Source: Balamuthia mandrillaris (taxonomy: Eukaryota > Discosea > Longamoebia > Balamuthiidae). Taken from it: a stretch of DNA of 44,968 bases. The notes below the pieces were generated by a model. The model was given only the letters and a program-made list of their open reading frames with translations, was not told where the DNA came from and did no database searches. Below, in pieces: positions 1-10,607 of this stretch; within the stretch, counting starts at the first letter, position 1, and each line of letters starts with the position of its first letter. The DNA is taken from the NCBI GenBank assembly GCA_031835245.1, contig JAVKOQ010000389.1, forward strand, positions 1 through 44,968, in the 5' to 3' direction. The position numbers and the translations under genes are program-made.

Positions 1-2372
1 AGAGAGAGAGTACTGTGATGGAGAAAGTACCTAAGAAGACCAGCTTCTTTGCAAAACTTAGATATCACCGCTTCTCTTGCCAAATTTTCTTCCGGTGGGG
101 GGAGAAGGTAATGCTTTACTGCGCAATCGAGACCGCGCCACTCCGCCTCATAAACGATAGAAGAGGAACCTTGATATAACTTTCGTCGTATTTGCACGTT
201 GTCCATCGATATTTTGTATGGGAAGGGGTTTGGCTTCATTCGTCCTGACTCGATGAGCAAAAGATCGGTTTCACGTTTCAGAAGCGCAGGAAGAGAATCC
301 AAGTCTTGTTGCTGCTGTACAGGCTGTGGCTCGTCTTGTTCTTCTGTTTCTTGATCTTCTTTTTGTTGTTTAAGGGAAGGAGGAGGGGAAGAGCTTTCTT
401 CAGTAGAAAGGATAAGGGAAGGACTGCTGGGTTCGTCCAAAAGAGACTGCTGAGATGGTTGTTTGGATTTGGGATGTAACAAAGGAGGAGAGGCTTGTTT
501 TTGTCCTTGTACTTCTGCTTCTACTGCAGGTACAGCATTCAGCGCTTCGTTCTCATTCATCTTGCCCGTTGGTTGTTGCTCATCATCATACCGAAACGAA
601 TAATAAAGTCGAACAGCACCAACAGAAGGCAACATCGCCAGAAATAGGCTATCAGCCAGGTTTTCATCTTTGCTCCTCCGTTCTTTATCCTCTTTCTCTT
701 TCTCCTCCGTCTCATTCTCTGTTTCGCTATTATTTGCAATGTTGAGGCCAACAAGGCAAGTCATGTAGGAGATGGAAGGTGGAAGTGTGCACAAATGATT
801 GCAGGAAAGATCTAAAGTCATCAAGCTCTCTCGCAACTTGTAGATGCGGGAAGGAAGAGCGGTAAGTTGATTGGCGGAAAGATAAAGTTTCTTGAGGTGA
901 CGAAGCTTACAAACGGAGGCGGGAAGCTCTGTCAAGCAGTTGTTGTTGAGGTTGAGACTCTCCAACATCATCTCCGAGTGAAAGAGGGGTTGGAGGTTCC
1001 TTAGTTTGTTCTCATCAAACTCGGTAGTGTTTCTCGTTGTGGTGATACGATTGCTTTGTAAGTCAAGATAAAGGAGGTCGTGCAGGTTAGATAATCCTTC
1101 CGGAAAACGAGTCAAACAGTTATGTTCCAAACGAAGCACCTCCAAGTCGGTCATACAGCCCAACTGTTGCGGCAACTCTGTGAGTCTGTTCCAAGAAAGG
1201 TCGAGTTCCTTAAGAGCCATCCATCCTTGCAGTGCCTGCTCAGGAAGCGGAGAAACGAGACCCCACTCGCCCTCTCTTTCTCTTTCTTCTTCTCCCAAAT
1301 AGTTGTGACTCAAATCCAGTATGCTGAGATATCGAAGTGCACCCATCTCCGTGGGGATAGTCCGAATGCGATTGATGCTGAGGTTAAGTCGTCGAAGGTA
1401 GACCAAGCGACCCATCTCCTTGGGCAACGCTCTAATGGCATTGTTGGAGAGATCGAGATCGGTGATGGTGGTGGCGGCGAGCTGAAGGCAAAACTCGGAG
1501 GGGACTTCCTCGATCCACCGATTGGAGGCCAGAGACAGCTCTTTGACGTGAGCGAAGAGAGGGGCGTGGTCCTTGAGGCAGAATCCCTCGGGAATGGCGG
1601 AGAGGGCGTTGAAGGAGAGATCGACTATGAAGAGCTGAGCGTTCATGGGGCAGAAGGAGCAGCGTGTAAGGCCGTTGTGGCTGAGAGTAAGTCTTTTGAG
1701 CAGGGTCCTTCGCAGCGGCTGTTGGTTTGAGTTGTTCTGGGTTTTTTTTTTCACCGTAGAGAAAGAAGCAAAGTTAGAAGAAAAGCGAAAGAGCGAGGAG
1801 AAAGGAGCAAGGAAGAAAGAAAAAACCTTATTTGAAGAGGAGGAGGTTGAGACAGAAAAGACGTCCAAGAAAAAATCCATAGATAACTCACTCAAGTCTT
1901 TGTACCCTCTCAGCGTGAAGTTACCTCCTTCCAGCACGTCCATTCGTAGGTTCACGACCTCCACTTCCTCCTCCCCCTCCCCCTCCTCTTCCTCTTTGGC
2001 GGAGGAAGGGGGCTCCCGCTTCGCGTGAAGGAGCGCCTCAGAGAGCGAAACATCGCGTTGTAACAGATTCCACCCGGTGCATACCGCTCCACGAAAAAGC
2101 GGTACCCAGATCAAAAACTGGGCAGTGTCACACAGAGCGAGCGAGAGAGAGAAAGAAGTATTCCAGTTAACAAAAGAAGACGGGATGAGAAGATGCTGTG
2201 AGGGTGTAATTACCATGTTGGGTAGCGCAAGTTGCTTCCACACTTGGCGATAGAGCTTCATTACTGAGGTGTCCCTACTGAGCTGCACGACCATGCGGTC
2301 GTAGTAGTGGCACCCATTGATCTGCAGCTGCAGCCGCAGCGCTCCTCCCCCTCTTGTCTGTTCTGTCTCCAT
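1..2372 (-). CDS. LRR-protein kinase (TKL-type), 3' part beyond window
   Basis: Partial minus-strand gene. Exons read 2372-2214, 2117-1827 and 1736-31 with phases 0/0/2, giving 718 residues before the last visible exon ends at a GTACTT donor (position 30) whose intron begins with a CT run. An N-terminal region of about 150 residues, partly acidic, is followed by roughly ten leucine-rich repeats (residues about 158-425, e.g. LTLSHNGL, LDLSNNAIRALP, LNLSINRIRTIP). A low-complexity Gln/Glu/Pro linker comes next. A protein kinase N-lobe starts at about residue 660: glycine loop GSSSIVYEAEW and the ATP-binding lysine in DCAVK. The GxSxxVxxxxW-xG-x-DxAVK pattern resembles tyrosine-kinase-like (TKL) kinases. 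No signal peptide or transmembrane segment is visible, so a cytosolic LRR-kinase is inferred. The catalytic loop lies outside the window, so activity cannot be judged. Confidence 0.85.
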   Translation of the reverse strand, partial: METEQTRGGGALRLQLQINGCHYYDRMVVQLSRDTSVMKLYRQVWKQLALPNMVITPSQHLLIPSSFVNWNTSFSLSLALCDTAQFLIWVPLFRGAVCTGWNLLQRDVSLSEALLHAKREPPSSAKEEEEGEGEEEVEVVNLRMDVLEGGNFTLRGYKDLSELSMDFFLDVFSVSTSSSSNKVFSFFLAPFSSLFRFSSNFASFSTVKKKTQNNSNQQPLRRTLLKRLTLSHNGLTRCSFCPMNAQLFIVDLSFNALSAIPEGFCLKDHAPLFAHVKELSLASNRWIEEVPSEFCLQLAATTITDLDLSNNAIRALPKEMGRLVYLRRLNLSINRIRTIPTEMGALRYLSILDLSHNYLGEEEREREGEWGLVSPLPEQALQGWMALKELDLSWNRLTELPQQLGCMTDLEVLRLEHNCLTRFPEGLSNLHDLLYLDLQSNRITTTRNTTEFDENKLRNLQPLFHSEMMLESLNLNNNCLTELPASVCKLRHLKKLYLSANQLTALPSRIYKLRESLMTLDLSCNHLCTLPPSISYMTCLVGLNIANNSETENETEEKEKEDKERRSKDENLADSLFLAMLPSVGAVRLYYSFRYDDEQQPTGKMNENEALNAVPAVEAEVQGQKQASPPLLHPKSKQPSQQSLLDEPSSPSLILSTEESSSPPPSLKQQKEDQETEEQDEPQPVQQQQDLDSLPALLKRETDLLLIESGRMKPNPFPYKISMDNVQIRRKLYQGSSSIVYEAEWRGLDCAVKHYLLPPPEENLAREAVISKFCKEAGLLRYFLHHSTLS

Positions 2373-3866
2373 TTTTCTTTTTCGCGATCTTTGTTTTTAG
2401 TGTAAGTTTATGAGATCAACCTAATAGGAATGAGATCCCGTTTACTTTTCATTTGACTGGTTGGTTTGTGCTATCGATCGTCTTGCAATCACTCAATAGG
2501 AATTCAAAGATGCGAACGAATGTCCATTTTACGAGAAGAAAATCGCAGCCTGGTGAGTTTCGCTAGGATGCTTCCGTGAAAAACCATGCGCAATATATCT
2601 TGCTTGCCAAATTAGGAATATAAACATAGCAACGAGATCTTCAGAGATACCAGAACTCCGTTAGGAGTTTATACTATCGAATCAGAAACTGCGGAGTGGA
2701 GAGGGAGCCCTCGTTTGTTACATGAACACCGTATTTTCTGCGTCCTCCCCGCGGTTGTCTTTCGGTTTTTTTAGGTGAGTTAATTAATAGGTAAAAATTT
2801 TCCCCCAATTTCCCTTGGTCATTTTTCCTTCTGCACCTTACGGCCTGGCCCTCTTTCTTCCACCTTAAAAATATTTTTTTCTTTTTTGTAATTTTCCACT
2901 TTCTCTCTGCTGCTCCCTCTCCCGTTTTTTTTTCTTCCTTTCAGCCCCTCTCTGCTTACTGCTACTTTCACTCGTTGAACCGCAGCTGCGCACCACACAC
3001 ATTTTAGTTTATATTTTTTATTTTTTTGCACGTACCGCACGAGAAACTAGTGTCAGACAGAAAGAAGCTCAACTTTCTCACTTTTGTGTTGAACCAACGT
3101 AGCACCAATCGTTGCACTGTTCAATCGTTGCCTTCTTTCTTTCTGCCACTGTTCTTTTTCATACTTTCTTTATTTTATTTTTTTTGTTGGGGCGGTTCAT
3201 CACGACTACGGTCCCTCTGCTACGTTGTTTTTTTTACTTTTTGATTTGAAGGAGAGCTCTTTCCCTCTCTTTCGCCATCATTTTCTTTCAGCGACAATAC
3301 CACAACATCAGAGCCTTTTGGCAGGACCGAGCCGCCGAACTCTCTGCACAGAGGAGTTCAGAGGGAAGAGAAACTCTTTGATTGCCTTCTCTTACCCTCT
3401 TTTCTTGATCTTTAGCCTTGGCACGTTTTATTGCGCCTCGCCACCACTTGGACACTATCCCCATTGATTCACCTTTACATCACTAGGTTGGTTGCTTTTG
3501 TTCTGTTATCTTCAGTTTTTTTTGTTTCGTTTTTCTTTCTTCCCTTTCAGCCTTCATGAATAAAAAAACCACAACCTCGCAATCGTCAAACACACGGGCA
3601 TCAATTCTGCTGCGCACGAACGCACAAAAAGAAGAGATTTGTTTGTTTTTCGTTTTCGATCGAACCAATTTTATTATTATTTTTTAAATTTTTTTTAGGG
3701 ATCTTAAATCTAGGGGACCCCTTTGATCTTTCGTTCTCCATCTTCTCGTTTCATCGATTCATTAAAAATAAATCGATGAAACGAGTTTTGAAGTTTGTTT
3801 TTTTACTGAACTAATCATCGTTCGTTTTGATGGTTTTTTTAAGGACTTTACTTCATTTAGACCATC
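2373..3866. other. Intergenic region between divergent genes
   Basis: About 1.5 kb between the start codons of the LRR-kinase (minus) and the 7TM-phosphotransferase (plus). It is T-rich with homopolymer runs. I find no coding exon with convincing composition. Short open frames on both strands are low-complexity. A 15-bp stem-loop at 3745-3785 is the only strong structure. Noncoding 5' exons of either gene may lie here. Confidence 0.6.
3745..3785. repeat. Inverted repeat, 15-bp perfect stem
   Basis: CTCGTTTCATCGATT at 3745-3759 is the exact reverse complement of 3771-3785, with an 11-nt A/T loop. It lies 82 bp upstream of the ATG of the 7TM-phosphotransferase gene, so it may be a promoter element or a leader hairpin. 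Its function is unknown. Confidence 0.8.
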
Positions 3867-4481
3867 ATGCAAACGCCATTTACCGTTCCAGTTGCGGATG
3901 ACCTTTGCTCCTTAGGAGTACGTTCCTATCCTCTTGCTTTCTTGCTCCTATCCTCCCTCTATAGCGTTTTTCCATCTCTCTTGCCATATTCATTTCTTGC
4001 TTCCTACCTTTCTTTTCTCTGAACTTATTTCCTTGTCCTCTGTACTGTTCTTATCCCCATGTCCGTGTTGACTGACTGGTTTAAAAAACACTATTTTTAG
4101 TTGGAGCTTTGCGACAACTTTCATGGCATTGTGGCAGCCACGTTTGGGGTGCTCTGCCTCATTTTTCTTGCCCGTTTGTTGCAATTCCCATTCGATTCCA
4201 AGAGAAGGCTGCTTGCTAAGCAATGCGTGCTGCACGTCCTTCTCTGTGTTGCATGTGGAGGTAAATTTTTGTTGACGTGTTGCTTTGCTTCTTTATCCTT
4301 TCTCGATGTTAACAGTCTTTTGCTTTGTTTCAATTCAAAAAAGCTTTTGCCGGGCGTTACCTCCTGTTGTCAATGTTCGACGCAGCAATGGCCCAGCTTT
4401 CTCTGTGCTTCCAGATGTTCTACTTCCTGCCTTATCTCCTCATCTTTTCGGCAGTCACTCTTACTACTCACATGTGGTATG

Positions 4482-4522
<41 letters not shown>

Positions 4523-6509
4523 GCTGACTTACACAAAATCTAAAAGGTTGGAACTCTACTACATGGTGGTTCGCCGAAACAAGAAGAGAAAGCTTCATAG
4601 AGTGGCCACTCATACGTTGATTATTAACGGGCTGGTCTATCTCACGACACTCTTTGTATTCTTCAACTTTGAGATTCAATGGACCCTGTTGCCTCTCATC
4701 ATTGCCGTGGTCCTCCTGTTCTTCAAGTTTTGGGAGGAAGGCATCGGCAAGTATAAGAGAAACACCGACCAACTCTCAAAGAGGGCTACCAGCAGCATCG
4801 TGCTGCGCTTTGCTACCTTCACTAGGAAGACTGCAATGGTGTGCGCCTCCTTGATGTTGACTGTAACTGTCGTTGGCATCTACCTCTACCTTAGCTCCCA
4901 TATCACTGATGACGACTCCACGTCCTCTCAATGGGTACGCCAAAACTCTCTCTCTCTCTCTCCTGTTGCTAAGCGTTGCTTTACTCTGCAGATCTCGCTG
5001 TTCATCATTAGTCGTTTCTTGACACTTCGCTTGTTGGAAGTCACCCTGATCGTGCTGCACCTCAATTGCCTCAGCAGCACCGCCACTTTGACCCGCCAAC
5101 CCCTCCCCGTCGACCCGAAGAACTTATCGAAGGAATGGCTGACGACCATCCTCCAAGAGGAACGCGCTATCGAGAACACTACCTATGTCGCCTCCTTCCT
5201 CACCAAGACTCTCATGGGCGGCTGCCACTACAAAGTCAGCAAGATCAGTCTCGACTTTACAGGAGAGTGCGTCGAGTCCTCCGCCCCCAAGACCATCGTG
5301 GTTAAGGTACTTCGCTGGAACCACCCCCTGAAGAAACGCCTTGAGTTGGAGCTGCGCCGACAAACCGGGTTGCTCAACAAGGAGGCCATGTACCTAGTTA
5401 GCTACCAAATCGAGAGTCAGTTCTACTCCGACATTGCGGCCAATGTTCGCGGCTTCCACCTCCCCAAGGTCTACTATAACTTTGAGGACTGCTTCAACAA
5501 CTGCTTTGGCATTGTCATGCAGGATATCAACTTTGCAGCCATGGCTGACGGACAGCCCGATGGCTTCACCTTTGAGGAGTGCATGCTCTGCCTTAAGAAG
5601 CTGGCTGAGTTCCATGCCGCCTTTTGGGATCACCCCCGCTTGCAGCAAATGAACGTTTGGGAGTTGGGTGGCTATTGGACGGGCGACAAGCGAAGGGACC
5701 ACAAGCTCCTCGTCCGCTCTGAATGGGCTAAAGCCTTGCGAAACTTTGCACATACCAAGGAATGGAAGAGCTGTTTGCAGCCCTTCTCCCCCACTTCTTC
5801 CTCCTCTTCCCTTACTGACGCAGATACTGCTTCGACTACCAACAACAACACGAGCAACAACAGCACAAACTCCAACTCGTCTATCCCGCTTCTTCCTTCT
5901 TCTCCTGCGTCAACTTCTTCTGCCGCTTCTTCTCCTACTGCCACAGCTTCCGAACCAATCAAACGAAACTCTTTGTCTCGCCGCGATCTGACAAAGCTAG
6001 GAGAGCGGCTGGAGCGCAACCTCCCCAAGATCATGCGCGAATTCGACGACATGCCCCGTCGCACCCTCATCCACGGCGACTTTAAGATCACCAACCTCTT
6101 TGTCGACCACAGCAGCTGCGCCGAGCCCTCCGTCTGGACCATCGATTGGCAGTGGTTGGGCCGAGGGGCTGGCGTCGTCGATGCTGCCTACTTTGTGGCC
6201 ACCAGCGCCAGCCTCGACTGCCTCACGCAACGCAACCTGCGGCACTGGATCAAGAAGAGTTACTACCGCTCGCTGCTGCACCACGGCGTCACCAACTATC
6301 CCTTTAAGCAGTTTTGGAGGCAGTTCATGATCTGCTTTATCGACTTTTTCGTCTACACGGTGGTCTCCAAGTGGGCCTACATGACGCCAGAGGAGGTCGA
6401 GAAGTACTACACCACCAGGAAGGACGGGCTGCACTTGAGGACTCTGTCGCACATGAGGCGATTGATCGAACTGGCGGAGGAGTTTATGACCGAATTGGAG
6501 TTCTTTTAA
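3867..6509 (+). CDS. Seven-helix membrane protein fused to an APH/EcKinase-like phosphotransferase
   Basis: Five exons (3867-3917, 4101-4260, 4344-4476, 4547-4934, 4992-6509) join in phase to 749 residues. The first 275 residues hold seven hydrophobic segments (e.g. IVAATFGVLCLIFLARLLQF, LLPLIIAVVLLFFKFW, LFIISRFLTLRLLEVTLIVL); the layout and HMWLELYYMVVRR recall the plant THH1/TOM1/TOM3 7TM fold. The C-terminal half is a small-molecule kinase-like domain: Brenner-type motif HGDFKITN near residue 605 and IDWQW near 628, as in the APH and EcKinase/CHK families. A Ser/Thr/Asn-rich insert lies between the lobes. The last TM helix and the whole kinase share one uninterrupted exon, so the fusion is not a joining artefact. 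Seven helices predict a cytosolic kinase. The substrate is unknown. The third intron carries a (CT)17 run. Confidence 0.85.
4486..4519. repeat. (CT)17 microsatellite in intron
   Basis: It begins nine bases after the GTATGT donor of intron 3 of the 7TM-phosphotransferase gene and lies CT on the sense strand. The chosen acceptor (4546) lies 27 nt downstream of the run after TCTAAAAG, because the nearer CAG (4523) would put the next exon out of frame. Confidence 0.9.
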
Positions 6510-6685
6510 ACAAAACAGCAAGAAGAAGAAGAAAGAAAACAAAAGCACGAACGAACGAACGAACAATCAACCCCCCTTTAAAGAAAAAAGATTTTTTTTT
6601 TATGTTTTGTACAATAAGACAAACTTTAGATTGTGAAGAATGAATTAAAAAAAAAAACATTACAAAAAGGATGCACTTCAAAGCT

Positions 6686-9600
6686 TCAAGTGAAGGTGGC
6701 GGCTCTGTTGCGTTGCGTTTTTTGCGTTTTGAAGGAGATGGTTCGGAGGAGCTTCTTCTCTTGCTTCTCCATCTCCTTAAAGTGCTTCTTGTTGTCCCTC
6801 TCGATCTTCTTTCCCTCCAAAACGTACTCTTGCACGGCTTCGCTGTCCCCACCTTTTCGTGTTGTCGTCGTTGGTTTAGAATAGAAATGGAAAAAGAAAG
6901 GAAAAAGAACGGAAAAAGTTTCTCTTCCTTCGATGAAATCATCCAGAGCCACAAACCTTTGCCTTTGGCGTTGGCCGCTTCCTCGTTTGCTTTCGCTCGT
7001 GCGTAAAGCTCTTTCTCTTCCATGATGGGAAGCTTGTGCAACAAAAACTCCTCGATGGGCGGCACCACGTAATACACGTAGGGCGCCTTCTGGTAGCGTT
7101 CTATCTCGCTGATGACTTTGCCCAACAGCATCATCTTGTTGAAGTTGATGAGGCCGTCCTCCGTCATGGTGGGCACTTCCTCGATGAAGGTCAAGTCGGA
7201 GAGATAAACCGCTGGTATTGTTGGAAGAAAGAAAGAAGCTCGAGTTAGCAACCAACTCAACCATGATAACTCAGATGTAAAAATATAGAACCTTGGAAAG
7301 GAATGAGAGGAGGAGAGACGGCAGCAAGTCGGTCTCGGTAGTTCTTGTAGTTGCCGGATGCGTCCATCATGTGCTCTATCTCCTTCAGAGCGGCGATGTA
7401 CTTCTGCGGAAGCATCTTCCATGTCGTCTTCAACCTCTGTACACACCCGAGATTCAAGGAGGCATATATCTGCATTACTCCATGAAAGTTGTTCATCGAA
7501 CGAAGAAACTGTTTACAGACCAACCAACGCGTTGAAGATAAGAATAGAGGTGTAACGAGAAAGAAACGAAGAGCAAGATGCGAACCATTGCAACTTGTAT
7601 AAACCGAGAGAGCACTTCCACTCTTAGCTTGGGGTTGGCTGTGCTGATGATCTCGGTGGCCACCCAAGAGCATACCTTGTTGAAACGCTCGGTCAATAAT
7701 TGTACGTTGGCGGCTTTGGTCTTGTCTCCCTTTGCCCATGCGCATTTGTACAGCTCCGTTGGGGAGATGCATCGAAAGACAGCGTGGTCCACCAGCGTCA
7801 TCTGACGAGCCACCTCCAACGGATGAAGATCGATGAACGACAGTTTTTCTCTGAAAGAGAGTGAAGAGCAAACAGAGCGTCAATAACAACAATACTTCGG
7901 TCAAAAGAGATACGGATACCCAATGTTCATTGGCATGATTGGCTTAATGGATTCATCCTTGCTTCTCTCCAGGAGAGCGGCGGAGATGTCTCCCTGTTTG
8001 TTAATTTCCAATGGCTTCTCCTCCAGTGACTTTAGCAGCAAGGTCGCCCATTCCTTCTGCTTTCCCCCTTTGGCTATCATGCTGTTCATGAAGCCTTTGA
8101 ATTCTTTGGCAAGCTGAGCGTCTCGTTGAAAGAAGTAAAAGTGGTTCTCTATCCACTTCTTCAGAACGTTTATCACTCTGTTTTGCGGATCAGTGTTTGT
8201 TGAAAAAAAAATCAGAGGAAGAGAGACTAACCTCAAACGGATAATCATTCGTTTAGCCTTGGCTTGAGTCCTATCGGAGGCGCTTAGCCCGCTCGGTAGA
8301 GGCATATTAAACGTGGGGAAGAGTAAAGGTTTACTATGGCGACATATCAGAGAAGCGAGAGAGAGAGAGAGGGAGAGATGGCAGGTTAGAGAATGGGATG
8401 TGAAAAGGATATCTCTCTTTGAGCTTGTCCAGAAGAGTAATGGAGTCCGAGAAGTATGTATGTGTCACCAAAAGGTTGTAAATGTACTCTGCGCCTGTTT
8501 CAACACAAGCTTAAAGTCGAATGAAAGGTATCAGATTGATAGGTGGAGTGAATGCGTACCTGCCTGGTTGCTGTCGGCGGTGGCTTGAATGAGTTTATCT
8601 AAGGATCCAGCTGTGATGACCATCCTGCCGTCTACCTGTTCCCAACGAAGGTCTGGGGTGGACTCATACGGCGTTTTAGACACTGGAATTGGTGAGTTGG
8701 GAGCAGAGACGGATCCGCCAGGACTGAGGTTCTTTGCGTGGGGATGCAACAAGTTTGCAGGTTTCGTATCGATGTTGCTCTCACTAGGTATCTTGTTGGT
8801 GGTTGGGGCTTCCTTCGAACTCTTCCCCTTTTTCTTCTTTTTCTTTTGTTTCATCTTTTGAACAATGCTTTCCTCCTCTTCCTCTTCTTTTTCCTCTGCT
8901 TCATCGTGTAGACCATAATGATAGTCCCAAGAGTTACGAAAGTTTTCTGATAAGGTTCTTCTGGCTCCTGGCTTTCTTCTTGGTGTGGTGGGAGGAGAAG
9001 GTTTCGCCAGGACCAACCTTCTCAATGTCGGAGAGGTAGGGCTGACCGACACTCCGTTTTCTCCTCCTGACTCTCTTTCGGCTGGTTCAGGGGCTTCGAT
9101 AATTCCTGACACATGAGGACCAGGAAAACGCTCCCTTCGTCGGCGCTCCAGCCCGGTATCCATCTCCAGTTTTTCCTTGTTCCCGTTGAAGGAATAGACT
9201 CGTTTGAAAACCACCTTTTCCCTTGCAGACAGCTTCTCCCATGTTGTGTAGAGAAGAGGGTCTCTGGATGGGATACGAATGAGGTTGACTGGTTGCAGCT
9301 TTTTGTGGCTATTACTGGAACCTTTCTTTTTTTTCTTCTGTTTGTTTTTGGAGGGAGTTGTGCTTGCGGATGTGGGGGCCCTTTCACCGCTGCCTTCGCT
9401 TTCTGAGCTTCCGGTTTCCGCCAACTCTTGAAGGGAACCAAGACCTTCAATGCTGTTGTCTTTGGAACCCAAAGGGGAAGTCTGTTTGTTCCAAACCCTT
9501 TTGTTGATGCAACATTGTCAGAAAAAACCAAAAAACAAATGTTCTTGGAGAGAAGATTGTACTTTTTCTTTCCTTGGCTAGAGTTGATGAGTTCATAGTA

Positions 9601-9935
9601 TTGAAAAAGAGGATTTGCTCTGATAGTTTCTTTTCCGGAAAATGGACCGCCTGGTTCCTTTCCTTTCTTTCCGCGAGGACTTCGGGGACTCTTGGGTTGT
9701 GCGTTGGTTAACGGGGAGGGTACGTGCGATCCTCCATTTGCGACGACCAATTGAGGCGAGACGGAGGGAGAGCCGAGTCTGAGTAATGGGTTAACGATCT
9801 TTTGTTCCGGTGCAGAACTTTTTCTAGCGGTCGGCGTTGGGGCGCTTCTTTTCCTTCTGCGTTTTCGTGCATGTGGTTAACAATGAGTAACCTTGAGAAA
9901 AAAAAAAAGTAGGAGAAGAGTAACCGAAGAGACAT
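6686..9935 (-). CDS. Ras guanine-nucleotide exchange factor (RasGEF_N + RasGEF)
   Basis: Ten exons join in phase: 9935-9925, 9856-9563, 9497-8560, 8494-8383, 8333-8232, 8177-7920, 7850-7586, 7508-7292, 7211-6957, 6852-6686; 872 residues. The first 390 residues are a basic, Ser/Pro-rich, probably disordered region. RasGEF_N lies at about 395-520 (TAGSLDKLIQ, ITLLDKLKERY, RLRVINVLKKWIE). The catalytic CDC25-homology domain lies at about 575-800 (LHPLEVARQMTLVDHAVF, CSWVATEII, VQRLKTTW, NYRDRL, VYLSDLTFIEE, INFNKMMLLGKVI). A charged helical tail closes the protein. By family it loads GTP onto Ras-type GTPases at membranes. One intron (8382-8334) appears to be GC-AG; the start exon is only 11 nt and is the least certain part. 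Confidence 0.9.
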
Positions 9936-10607
9936 AGTCCAATGCTTCTCCAAAGAACCTTTCAACTCCAAAGCCAGTCCTCAGCCCCAACTCTCCTTTT
10001 ATCTGTTCTTTTTTCCGAGACAGCTACCGCTCGAGTCTAAACTTATCTGGTGGTATTCCTTTTCTTCCCCTCTTTAGAGTCCTTTGACCAGAAACACAAC
10101 AAAAGAGCCAACCGATTTTTTTTTAACGGCACGAAGCGTCGCGCTTTTTCCCCAAAAAAAGGCATGTTGCTTTGCTGCTCAAAGGCAACGAGCAAGGCCT
10201 GTCCTCCCCCAATAGCTTAAAATATCCGCCAGGACCTCAGGACAAAAACCTCGCGTTCCCGACCTCGCTTCGCGTTCCCTGCACACGTCCCAGGTAACGT
10301 GACGTGTGTTTTCCTTTTTCTGATGTTAATTAACGAGGAACCCTCGCAGGTCGCTACAGAAATCATTTAAAAAAAAAAAGAAATAGAAAAAATAAGAAAA
10401 GAAAGACGAGGACTCGGGGAAATAAAGGCGAAACGCTGTTCTTCTTCTTCTTCTTCTTCTTCGCTCTTCATCTCTTTTTTTTTTGTGGAGTTTGGTCTCC
10501 TCTCAAAAAAAAAAAACTTTTTTTTCTTTTTTCTTTTTCCATCTCTTTTCTTTTTTTTCCCTATTATTTATTATTATTCTTTCTTTGGCTTTGGTTGGTT
10601 GGCTGCT
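9936..10607. other. Divergent intergenic region
   Basis: 670 bp between the starts of the RasGEF (minus) and the STE20-like kinase (plus). It holds A and T homopolymers and a (CTT) run near 10440-10461 just before the kinase leader. No coding exon or clear TATA box was found. Confidence 0.6.

Noticed and set aside
1122-1730. Plus-strand frame of 202 residues
   Set aside because: Antisense of the leucine-rich repeats, which read clearly on the minus strand.
8342-8383. Coding Ser/Leu repeat in the RasGEF gene
   Set aside because: First considered as exon, but it shifts frame and meets a stop; an intron fits better.
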